From: Streptomyces sp. NRRL F-5630 | GTDB taxonomy: Bacteria > Actinomycetota > Actinomycetes > Streptomycetales > Streptomycetaceae | Reading direction: 5' to 3' | Assembly: GCF_000719475.1 (NCBI RefSeq) | Contig: NZ_JOGO01000008.1 | Coordinates: 71,829 to 135,828 of the forward strand | DNA: 64,000 bases | Shown: positions 25,402-32,897 of the stretch, in pieces | Numbering within the stretch: the first letter of the stretch is position 1 | Layout: the number at the start of each line of letters is the position of its first letter | Made by a program: the position numbers and the translations under genes | Notes under the pieces: model-generated | Seen by the model: only the letters and a program-made list of their open reading frames with translations | What the model was told of the DNA's origin: nothing | Database searches by the model: none

Positions 25402-26324
25402 GTCGCGTTCCGCGCCCAGTGGGCGGCCCCGATCAGCGGGGCGGCCTCGGGCTGTCGCGCCGGCGACACCGGTATGTCCGGTCCGCCGGCCGAGGCGAGC
25501 CCCGCGGTGAACGCGGGGTGGATCAGCTGCCACGACCGGGCCATGGAGCCGCCGACGACGACCGCGGTGGCCTCGAAGCGGTCGATCCACGGCGCCAGCG
25601 CCTGGCCGAGTGCGTCGAAAGCGTAGCGGAAGGTCAGGGCCGCGGCGGCGTCGCCCTTCTCGGCGCGCACCGCTATCTCGTGGACGTCGGGGGTCCCTCG
25701 CCCGTCCGGCGCGGGGGAGAGGCGTTCGTAGTGGGCGCGGATGCCCCGGCGCGACACGGTGTTCTCCAAAGGGCCGCCGTGGACGCGCAGATGGTGCACG
25801 TGTCCGCTCGGCGGGACTGCCGGGCCGGTGTGGACCGGGCGGCCGAGGGAGAGGAACGAGGAGCCCACGCCCGTGCCGAGGGTCAGGCACACGACGCGGT
25901 CGCGGCCCGCCGCGGCGCCCGCTCTGTGCTCGCCGATGGCGAACGCGTCGGCGTCGTTGAGGAAGCGCAGCCGCCGCGCACGTCCTGCCAGCCGCTCGCG
26001 CAGGCCGCGGCCGACGTCCACGCCGTGGAGGGACTCGAACTTGCCCACGCCGGTGAAGCGGCCGACGCCGGTGGCGTAGTCGAAGGGGCCGGGCATCGCC
26101 ACGCCCCAGCAGGGATCGTGCCGGGTGGGCAGGGCGGACGCCGCCTCGGCGATGGTGTCGAGGACGGCGTCGGCCCCGTCGTGCGCGCCCAGGGGCAGCC
26201 GGATCACGGCGGAGGGTGCGGGGCGATCCGCGCCGACGTCGACGAGCGCGGCCGTGACATGGGTGCCGCCCACGTCGAGGACCGGGACGGGCGCCGGGGG
26301 CCGCCCCGCGGGAACCGTCGTCAC
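25398..26324 (-). CDS. ROK family sugar kinase, probably mannokinase
   Basis: A 308-residue ROK protein with the phosphate loop VLDVGGTHVTAALVDVG at the N-terminus, the catalytic segment FLNDADAFAIGEH near residue 128, and the loop CLTLGTGVGSSFL. The cysteine-rich zinc motif CGCGxxGC of most ROK repressors and kinases is absent; the region reads HLRVHGGPLENTVSRRGI. GTG 26324 overlaps the isomerase stop (GTGA). Beside a mannose-6-phosphate isomerase it most likely phosphorylates mannose set free by the GH125 and GH38 enzymes; glucose is the alternative substrate. Confidence 0.88.
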   Translation of the reverse strand: MTTVPAGRPPAPVPVLDVGGTHVTAALVDVGADRPAPSAVIRLPLGAHDGADAVLDTIAEAASALPTRHDPCWGVAMPGPFDYATGVGRFTGVGKFESLHGVDVGRGLRERLAGRARRLRFLNDADAFAIGEHRAGAAAGRDRVVCLTLGTGVGSSFLSLGRPVHTGPAVPPSGHVHHLRVHGGPLENTVSRRGIRAHYERLSPAPDGRGTPDVHEIAVRAEKGDAAAALTFRYAFDALGQALAPWIDRFEATAVVVGGSMARSWQLIHPAFTAGLASAGGPDIPVSPARQPEAAPLIGAAHWARNAT

Positions 26325-28039
26325 GCGTCGACCACCAGGGCCTTGACGACCCGCACCTCGGCGTCGCCCAGCGCGCGGACGCGGTAGGGGCCGACGGCGG
26401 CGGGGATCGTGAGGGTCTCGGCGAAGGCGAGGGAGTGGGTGGCGCCGTCGCCGTACTCGATGACGGCACCGGCCCCCGCGGCCACGTTGAGGATGTGGAA
26501 GCGGCCCGCGGTGTCGTCGGGCAGGGCCGCGCCCGGAGCCACGACATGACGGTGCACCGCGTAGAACATCTCGGGCAGCGCGCCGATGACCTCCTCGCGC
26601 CAGCCCTCGCCCGCGCGCGAGGTACGCGGCTCCTGCACGAGGTCCTTGGTGACGTCCTCGCCGCGCCGCGCGGTGTCCAGGTTGGCGAACCCGTGCTCGT
26701 ACGGCAGGGGCCGGGACGCTCCGGTGGCGTCCTTGCGGAGCCAGTCGTACAGCCGCAGGGAGTACAGGTAGGGGGTGGCGCTGACCTCGAGGACGAGGTT
26801 GCCCGCGCCGGACGCGTGCGGGGTGCCCGCCGGGATCATGAACAGCTGCCCGGGTGTCGACGGGTGTGACTGGACGTGTTCCTCGACGGGCATCGGGGTG
26901 GCGTCGGCGATGGCCTCCTCCACCTGGCGCCGCATGGTGTCGAGGTCCGCCTCCGCGGTGAGGCCGAGCAGCACGCGGGCGCCCTCGTCGCAGGCCGTGA
27001 CGTAGTACGTCTCGTGCTGGGTGTAGGGCCAGCCGAAGACCTCCCGCATGTACCGCTCCCGCGGGTGCAGGTGCAGGGACAGGTTGCCGCCGCCCATGGT
27101 GTCCAGGTAGTCGAACCGGATCGGGAAGGAGGTGCCGAACCGGCAGTGCACGTCCTCGCCGAGCATGTCCTCGGGGTGTCCGGCGCACAGCAATTGGAAG
27201 GGGATCTCGACCTGGGGGCCGTCCTTCTCGCCGACGACGACACCGGCCTCGGGCGCTATCAGCTCGTAGCCGAGGGCGGTGTTGCCCGCCTGCGGAGTGA
27301 AACCGAGTTCGCCGGCCGCCCATTGGCCGCCCCACGGCGTCGAGTTGAAGTACGGGCGCGTGCGCACGGGCCCGCGGGTCAGCCGCGCGAGCGTGCCGCG
27401 CAGCGCGGCCCCCTCCAGTGAGGCGGGGCGGGCCGGTTCCTGCACGTCGATCCAGCGGTCGACGCGTGCGGCGATCGCGTCCCGGTGCCGGTCGAGCACG
27501 GGCCAGTCGGTGTAGAAGAGGCGGACCAGGTCGCCGGCTTCGCCCGGACGCCCCAGGTTGGCGCCGACCGGCAGCGCGCGCTGGGCCACCGCCGCTTCGG
27601 CGTACCGCTTCGGCAGGTCCGCGTACCAGAGCAGGTCCGGGCCGCACAGCGCGGCGCCCGGCCCGAAGGCCACCGTCACCGCGGTGCCCGTCGGCCGTTC
27701 GGCCCGCGGTACCGCGTCGAAGAGGTCCGCGACGTCCCCGCGCGACAGCGGGGTGAAGAACGGGTCGTCGGCGGGGACGGGCTCGGCCGCTATCCGCTCG
27801 TGGGCCGCCGGCGCGTAGTGGTCACGGACATCGAGCAGCCGCACGTCGCGGCCCGCGGAGCGCACGGCTGCCGCGAGGCCCTCGGCCAGCGCGGCCCAGT
27901 CGAGCGCGGCCGGTCCGTCGACGGCCAGGACGAAGGGTCCTGACGGCAGCGCGGAGACCGCAGCGGGCCAGCCGGCGACCACCTCTCCGGCGGCCGGCGG
28001 GTAGGTGGGGAGGGGGTCGTACGTACGGGGCGCGGGCAC
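26321..28039 (-). CDS. manA: Class I mannose-6-phosphate isomerase with extra N-terminal domain
   Basis: A 572-residue protein that would convert mannose-6-phosphate to fructose-6-phosphate. The C-terminal two thirds is the type I isomerase cupin fold, with the metal-binding HLHP in NLSLHLHPRERYM, the later ETYYVTACDEGA strand, and FMIPAGTPHASGAGN. The first 190 or so residues form an additional domain resembling nucleoside-kinase-like folds (FVLAVDGPAALDWAALAEGL, VRLLDVRDHY) but without a clear P-loop. It starts the minus-strand mannan operon, opposite the binding-protein gene across an operator-containing gap, and overlaps the kinase by four bases. Confidence 0.9.
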   Translation of the reverse strand: MPAPRTYDPLPTYPPAAGEVVAGWPAAVSALPSGPFVLAVDGPAALDWAALAEGLAAAVRSAGRDVRLLDVRDHYAPAAHERIAAEPVPADDPFFTPLSRGDVADLFDAVPRAERPTGTAVTVAFGPGAALCGPDLLWYADLPKRYAEAAVAQRALPVGANLGRPGEAGDLVRLFYTDWPVLDRHRDAIAARVDRWIDVQEPARPASLEGAALRGTLARLTRGPVRTRPYFNSTPWGGQWAAGELGFTPQAGNTALGYELIAPEAGVVVGEKDGPQVEIPFQLLCAGHPEDMLGEDVHCRFGTSFPIRFDYLDTMGGGNLSLHLHPRERYMREVFGWPYTQHETYYVTACDEGARVLLGLTAEADLDTMRRQVEEAIADATPMPVEEHVQSHPSTPGQLFMIPAGTPHASGAGNLVLEVSATPYLYSLRLYDWLRKDATGASRPLPYEHGFANLDTARRGEDVTKDLVQEPRTSRAGEGWREEVIGALPEMFYAVHRHVVAPGAALPDDTAGRFHILNVAAGAGAVIEYGDGATHSLAFAETLTIPAAVGPYRVRALGDAEVRVVKALVVDA

Positions 28040-28071
28040 AGGTGCTCCTTCATGGGCTGCGAGGCGAGCGA

Positions 28072-28086
28072 GTTAACGATAACAAT
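28072..28086 (+). promoter_or_regulatory. LacI-type operator, isomerase side
   Basis: GTTAACGATAACAAT, 33 bases before the isomerase start codon. It matches 12 of 15 bases with GTTAACGACACCATT at 28215-28229 on the other strand. The AACG core is LacI-like, and the pair lies in the divergent promoter region of the mannan locus. Confidence 0.55.
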
Positions 28087-28201
28087 GCCTGGCCGAAGGT
28101 GTCCATGGTCGATCCGTCACTCCTCCGCCTGAACGAAATGGCTATGACCTGCGGCAATTCTGCGTCAGTCTCTTGAGCCGCATTCTTTTCGGCGTGAAGT
28201 C

Positions 28202-28230
28202 TTGCTACCGCAGGAATGGTGTCGTTAACC
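28202..28230 (+). promoter_or_regulatory. Possible promoter of the mannan importer operon
   Basis: TTGCTA (28202-28207) and TTAACC (28225-28230) are 17 bases apart. The -10 is weak, but the operator at 28215-28229 would cover it, as expected for a repressed promoter. The first gene starts about 105 bases downstream. Confidence 0.3.
28215..28229 (-). promoter_or_regulatory. LacI-type operator, importer side
   Basis: Minus-strand GTTAACGACACCATT, facing the similar site at 28072-28086. The two sites, about 143 bases apart, would let one repressor control both divergent transcripts, possibly by looping. Confidence 0.55.
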
Positions 28231-28334
28231 TCCACGCAACACACACCGGGCAGCTCCCCTGTTCCACCGGCGTCGTAAGCGCCCCGTGATGCACATCCAG
28301 CCATACAGGTGGCCCGCTTCCGTGAAGGTGATCC

Positions 28335-29648
28335 ATGTCAGCATCGGGCAGGACCAGCAGTACGGCCGTACCGCTCGCCCGGCGCCGCTTCCTCGCGGGG
28401 GCGGCCGCCGGTGCGGCCGCTCTGGCCGCGGGAGGCTGCGCCCGGGGCGTGAGCACGTCCGCACAGCCGGGAACCACGAGCATTTCCAACGACAACGCCA
28501 CCTGGGACGAGGGCTACCGCTCGGCGGGCCGTGAGCTGGAGAAGATCACCGGCTACACGCTCAGGCCGCTGTCGAACCCGTCGGTCACCTCGTACCAGCA
28601 GGTCGTGCAGATGACCCTGCAGACCTCGAAGTCCTCCGACCTCGTCAAGTGGGCCTCCGGATACCAGCTCAAGCGGCTGGCGCGGGCCGGAGGGCTCACC
28701 GACCTGTCCCGCGTCTTCGCGCGGTACGCGGCCAAGGGGTGGGTGCGCCGCACCTCGCGCGACGCCGTCTCCTACCGGGGCGCGGCGTACGGCATCCCGC
28801 TGTACGAGTCGTACTACGTGCTCTTCTACAGCAAGCCGGTGTTCGCCGGGCTCGGCCTCTCCGCCCCCACCGACTGGGACGGGCTGCTGCACTGCGCCGA
28901 GGTCCTGAAACGCCACAAGATCACGCCGTTCCTCGCCAGCCAGGTGGGCGGCTGGCCCGCGATCGAGTGGTTCCAGGAACTGGTCAGCAAGGTCGACCCG
29001 GACTTCTACCGCCGCCTGGTGGCCGGTGAGGCCTCCTACACCGACGAGCCAGCCCGCCGGGCGATGGACCTCTGGCAGGACTTCATGCGCAAGGGCTGGA
29101 TGACACCGCCCGACTTCGACCAGGCACGCGGCCCCGGCGCGCTGAAGGAGGGCACGGTCGGCATGTTCCTGCACGGCACCTGGCAGGCGTCCGGCATGTC
29201 GGCGGCGGGGATGAAGCCGGGCACCGGGTACGGCGCCTTCATCCTCCCGACGGTGCGTACCTCGACCCCGAAGAGCGTCATCGCCGAGTCGGGTGTGTTC
29301 GCTGTGCCCAGCCGCGCCTCCTCGCACGACGCGGCGATGGCGAACGTCGGGGCCTGGCTCGACCCGTCGGTGCAGCGGGTGTGGAGCGACTTCCTGGAGG
29401 ACAGCTCCGCCAACCCGACTGTGCGCTCCAGCAACCCGGTGGTGGCCGGGCTCCAGCGGGACGTCGCCCGCAACCGCCGCACCACCCTTGTCCGTTACTG
29501 GGAGGCCAGCCCGCCGAGCCTCATTCAGGGCAACACCAACGACCTCGGCGGCTTCATGGCCGGGCAGACCTCTCCCGCCACCACACTGCGCCGGATGGAA
29601 GAACGCGCGCGGAGCGAATGGGCGGCCTGGAAGCGAGACGAAGCATGA
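28335..29648 (+). CDS. ABC transporter substrate-binding lipoprotein (mannan fragments)
   Basis: A 437-residue extracellular binding protein. The N-terminus has a twin-arginine type signal, ARRRFLAGAAAGAAALAAGG, and a lipobox ending in Cys (AAGGC), so it is probably exported folded by Tat and lipid-anchored. The rest is a family 1 solute-binding fold (YGIPLYESYYVLFYSKPVF, GTVGMFLHGTWQ). ATG 28335 follows GTGAAGGTGATCC. It leads the plus-strand operon with two permeases, GH76 and GH38, which suggests that it binds alpha-manno-oligosaccharides; this is inference from neighbours. Confidence 0.88.
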   Translation: MSASGRTSSTAVPLARRRFLAGAAAGAAALAAGGCARGVSTSAQPGTTSISNDNATWDEGYRSAGRELEKITGYTLRPLSNPSVTSYQQVVQMTLQTSKSSDLVKWASGYQLKRLARAGGLTDLSRVFARYAAKGWVRRTSRDAVSYRGAAYGIPLYESYYVLFYSKPVFAGLGLSAPTDWDGLLHCAEVLKRHKITPFLASQVGGWPAIEWFQELVSKVDPDFYRRLVAGEASYTDEPARRAMDLWQDFMRKGWMTPPDFDQARGPGALKEGTVGMFLHGTWQASGMSAAGMKPGTGYGAFILPTVRTSTPKSVIAESGVFAVPSRASSHDAAMANVGAWLDPSVQRVWSDFLEDSSANPTVRSSNPVVAGLQRDVARNRRTTLVRYWEASPPSLIQGNTNDLGGFMAGQTSPATTLRRMEERARSEWAAWKRDEA

Positions 29649-30604
29649 GTACTTCTCTGACCGAGCAACGCCCGCCGAGCCCGCCCGGCGGACCTGCCAC
29701 GCCCCGGCGCACGACCGTCCGCCCTCCCCGGGCGCACACCTGGGCGGGGGCGCGTGAACGCCTCGCGGCCGGCGGGTTCATGGCCCCGGCCGTCCTCCTG
29801 GTCACGCTGTTCCTGCTGGCCCCGTTCGTGTGGACCGTCTACCGCAGCTTCTTCAGCGACTCCCGGACCGCGCCGTTCAGCTGGTTCGACAACTACACGC
29901 TGTTCGCCTCCGACCCGGCCCTGTCCCGCTCCATCCAGAACACCCTGATGTGGGTGGTGGGGACGGTCGCGCTCCCGTTCGTGCTCGGACTCGCCATCGC
30001 CTGCATGACCAACGCGAGCCGCCTCTCCCGGCTGGCCCGGCTCTGCGTCGTGCTGCCGTACGCGCTCTCAGGGTCCGCCGTGGCCGTGGTGTGGAACTTC
30101 ATGCTCACCACCGACGGCGCCGTCAACCAGGTCCTCAACGGTGTCGGGCTCGACTCGCTGGCCCAGGGCTGGCTGCTCACCTGGCCCGGCAACACCCTCG
30201 TGATGATCCTCGCCAACGCCTGGCAGGCCACCGGCGTCGCCGTCATCCTCTTCCTCGTCGGACTGCAGTCCATCCCGCCCGAGACGCTGGAGGCCGGTGC
30301 GCTGGACGGCGCGGGCGGCTGGCAGCAGTTCCGCCACATCGTCCTGCCGCAGCTCCGGCCGGTGTCGATCATCGTGATCGGCATGAGCCTGGTCAACGGC
30401 CTCAAGTCGTTCGACCTGATCTGGGTGCTCACCCAGGGCGGCCCCGGACGGGCCACCGAGACGCTCGCCGTCTCCATGTACAACGAGACCTTCCTCGAAC
30501 TGCGGCCCGGCGCGGGAGCGGCGATCGCGGTCGTCCTCACCATGATCGTCCTGGCCGCCTCCTGGCTCTACCTGCGCCGCCAGCTCGACGTGAAAGGCGG
30601 ATGA
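29645..30604 (+). CDS. Sugar ABC transporter permease (MalF type)
   Basis: A 319-residue permease with about six helices; the first is FMAPAVLLVTLFLLAPFVWTV and the EAA loop is LEAGALDGAGGWQQF. ATG 29645 overlaps the binding-protein stop (ATGA). With the next permease it forms a CUT1 importer. No ATPase is encoded in the locus, so a shared MsiK-like ATPase elsewhere is expected. Confidence 0.92.
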   Translation: MSTSLTEQRPPSPPGGPATPRRTTVRPPRAHTWAGARERLAAGGFMAPAVLLVTLFLLAPFVWTVYRSFFSDSRTAPFSWFDNYTLFASDPALSRSIQNTLMWVVGTVALPFVLGLAIACMTNASRLSRLARLCVVLPYALSGSAVAVVWNFMLTTDGAVNQVLNGVGLDSLAQGWLLTWPGNTLVMILANAWQATGVAVILFLVGLQSIPPETLEAGALDGAGGWQQFRHIVLPQLRPVSIIVIGMSLVNGLKSFDLIWVLTQGGPGRATETLAVSMYNETFLELRPGAGAAIAVVLTMIVLAASWLYLRRQLDVKGG

Positions 30605-31422
30605 CGATGTCCTTCGGCCGCGTTCTGCGCAACACCACGCTCGTGGTACTCGCCCTGCTGTGGCTCGTCCCCACCTGGCTCCTGGTCGTCAACGCACTTG
30701 TGCCCGCCGCGAGTTACTCCGGCAGTCCGCACTGGCTGCCCCAGGACTTCGGGCTCTTCGACAACATGTCGCAGGCCTGGGAGAAGGCCAACCTGGGCCC
30801 GGCGTTCGGCAACAGCCTCCTCTACTCCGTGGTCAGCGCCCTGGCCGCCGCGGTGCTCGCCGGGTTCGCCGCCTTCGCGACGGTCATCATGCCGGTCAAA
30901 CGCCAGGCATGGTGGTTCTGGGTGATCTACTCCGGCACCCTGCTGCCCCTCCAGGTCTTCCTCCGCCCCCTGTTCCTGTCCTACGCGCACACCTCGCTCT
31001 ACGACACCCAGCTCGGACTGGTGCTGATCTACACGGCGATCGCGGTCCCGTTCGCGTTCTTCGTCATGCGCAACTACGCGCTGACCCTGCCCCGGGAGGT
31101 CGTCGAGGCCGCGCGCATGGACGGCGCGTCCTGGTGGCGGGTGTTCTGGCAGATCCACGTCCCGCTGACCCGGTCCGCCATGATCGCCGTGTTCGTCTTC
31201 CAGTTCGTGGCCGTCTGGAACGACCTCATGTTCGGCATCACCATGGTCACGAGCCGCAACATCCGGCCCGTCATGGCCGCCCTCGCCGACCTCCAGGGCA
31301 ACTACTCCAACGTCGGACCGCCCATCGTCCTCGCCGGCGCCCTCCTGGTCTCGCTCCCCACCGTGGTGCTGTTCTTCTGCGCCCAGCGCTTCTTCGTCAG
31401 CAGCCTGAAGATCCATCGCTGA
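30601..31422 (+). CDS. Sugar ABC transporter permease (MalG type)
   Basis: A 273-residue permease with six predicted helices (VVLALLWLVPTWLLVVNAL first) and the EAA loop VEAARMDGASWWRVFWQ. ATG 30601 overlaps the previous stop (ATGA), so binding protein and both permeases are translated as one coupled unit. It completes the presumed manno-oligosaccharide importer. Confidence 0.92.
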   Translation: MTMSFGRVLRNTTLVVLALLWLVPTWLLVVNALVPAASYSGSPHWLPQDFGLFDNMSQAWEKANLGPAFGNSLLYSVVSALAAAVLAGFAAFATVIMPVKRQAWWFWVIYSGTLLPLQVFLRPLFLSYAHTSLYDTQLGLVLIYTAIAVPFAFFVMRNYALTLPREVVEAARMDGASWWRVFWQIHVPLTRSAMIAVFVFQFVAVWNDLMFGITMVTSRNIRPVMAALADLQGNYSNVGPPIVLAGALLVSLPTVVLFFCAQRFFVSSLKIHR

Positions 31423-31439
31423 GCCCGCAGTCTCCCCGC

Positions 31440-31526
31440 ACGGCTGAGCCGTCCGTACGGCTGAGCCGCCCCCTCCCGGCAGGGCTGAGCCGTACGCCCT
31501 CCCTCCTCCACCGCCGAGCCGTACCC
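31440..31526 (+). repeat. Degenerate GGCTGAGCCGTAC repeats
   Basis: Copies of GGCTGAGCCG begin at 31442, 31459 and 31483, followed by a variant CCGAGCCGTACC at about 31515. Each is close to palindromic (GGCT/AGCC). They fill the gap between the permease and GH76 genes and could form small hairpins in the transcript that separate expression levels. Confidence 0.5.
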
Positions 31527-31568
31527 GCCTTCTCTCAACTCCCCGACCGTTCGCGAAGGGCACCCCTC

Positions 31569-32831
31569 ATGCTGCGCTCGCTGCTCACCCGTGCCACCGC
31601 CCCCGTCCTCTGCGCGGGGCTGCTCTGGACCGCTGCCCCCGCCCACGCCCAGAGCCCCGACCGGGTCCGCCCCGTCCCCTCCGGCACCTGGGCCGCCCGC
31701 GCCACCGACACCTATCGAGCCCTGCAGACACACCTGTACGAGGGTGACGACCAGCACGGCCTCTACCTGGAGCACACACCCCGCCAGGACGGCGACCCCG
31801 CCCACTCCTTCCTCTGGCCGTTCCGCGAGGCCGCGCAGGCGGCCGTCGACATGCAGCACCTGCCGCGCACCGGCGCCGCCTACCGGCAGGACGCGGCCGA
31901 CCGCTTCGACACCGCCGAGCTGTACCACACCTCCGGCGAGCGGCCGGGCTACGCGTCGTACCTCCCGGCCCCGCTCGGCACCGGCGGCGACGTGTACTAC
32001 GACGACAACGCCGTCGTGGCCCTGACCCAGCTCGACCAGTACGAGGCCACAGGCGACGCACGCTTCCTCGACCGGGCGGAGCAGGTCATCCCCGTCGTCT
32101 CCCGCGCCTGGGACGGCGACACCGGCAAGAGCTGCGCGGGCGGCATGGACTGGTACGACTCACCCGCCAACACCATCCGCGCCACCAACGTCACCGCCTT
32201 GTCCGCCCAACTCGCCGCACGCCTCTACGCGCACACCCACGACCGTACGTACCTCACCAAGGCGCGGCAGTGGTACGGCTGGGTGTACTCCTGCATGCGC
32301 AAGGCGCCCGGCCTGTACATCAACGACCGCGGCGACGACGGCAGCGTCAACGAGACCCTGTGGACCTACAACTCGGGCGCGATGATCGGCACCGCCACCG
32401 CCCTCTACCGCGGTACCGGGGACGCCCGGTACCTGAAGAGGGCAGTGGAGGACGCGCGCGGCTCCCTCGCCCACTGGACCGAGGGCAGCCGTCTGCACGA
32501 CCAGCCGGCCGTGTTCAACGCCTTCTACTTCAAGGACCTGCTCGACCTGGACTCCGTACACCCCGACCCGGCCTACCTGAAGGCCATGAGCGCGTACGCG
32601 GACAGCACGTACAAGTCCAACCGCGACACCACCACCGGCCTGTTCCGCTTCCAGCCGTCCAACGGCGGCGACTACGACCCGCAGGCGCCGGCCGCGACCC
32701 TCAACCAGTCGGCGATGGTCCAGATCTTCGCCACCCTCGCCGAAGCGACCGGCCCCGGAGCGGCCCGCCCTGAGGTGAGCCGCCCCGAAGCGACCCGCCC
32801 CGAAACAGCCGACCACCGCGCCACCTCCTGA
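31569..32831 (+). CDS. Secreted endo-alpha-1,6-mannanase, GH76
   Basis: A 420-residue exported enzyme that would cut the alpha-1,6-mannan backbone outside the cell. A signal peptide ends at APAHA (near residue 27). The GH76 alpha/alpha barrel has the catalytic aspartate pair Asp145-Asp146 in YYDDNAVVAL, plus WPFREAAQAAVDM, WDGDTGKSCAGGMDWYD, TNVTALSAQLAARLY and ETLWTYNSGAMIGT. Near the C-terminus is a short repeat (RPEVSRPEATRPET). It lies between the importer and the GH38 gene, so its products would be taken up and trimmed intracellularly. Confidence 0.92.
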   Translation: MLRSLLTRATAPVLCAGLLWTAAPAHAQSPDRVRPVPSGTWAARATDTYRALQTHLYEGDDQHGLYLEHTPRQDGDPAHSFLWPFREAAQAAVDMQHLPRTGAAYRQDAADRFDTAELYHTSGERPGYASYLPAPLGTGGDVYYDDNAVVALTQLDQYEATGDARFLDRAEQVIPVVSRAWDGDTGKSCAGGMDWYDSPANTIRATNVTALSAQLAARLYAHTHDRTYLTKARQWYGWVYSCMRKAPGLYINDRGDDGSVNETLWTYNSGAMIGTATALYRGTGDARYLKRAVEDARGSLAHWTEGSRLHDQPAVFNAFYFKDLLDLDSVHPDPAYLKAMSAYADSTYKSNRDTTTGLFRFQPSNGGDYDPQAPAATLNQSAMVQIFATLAEATGPGAARPEVSRPEATRPETADHRATS

Positions 32832-32897
32832 CGCGGCGACCCGGACCACCGCACCCGCACCACCGCACCCGCCCGACGCAAAGGACCCTCACGCCCC

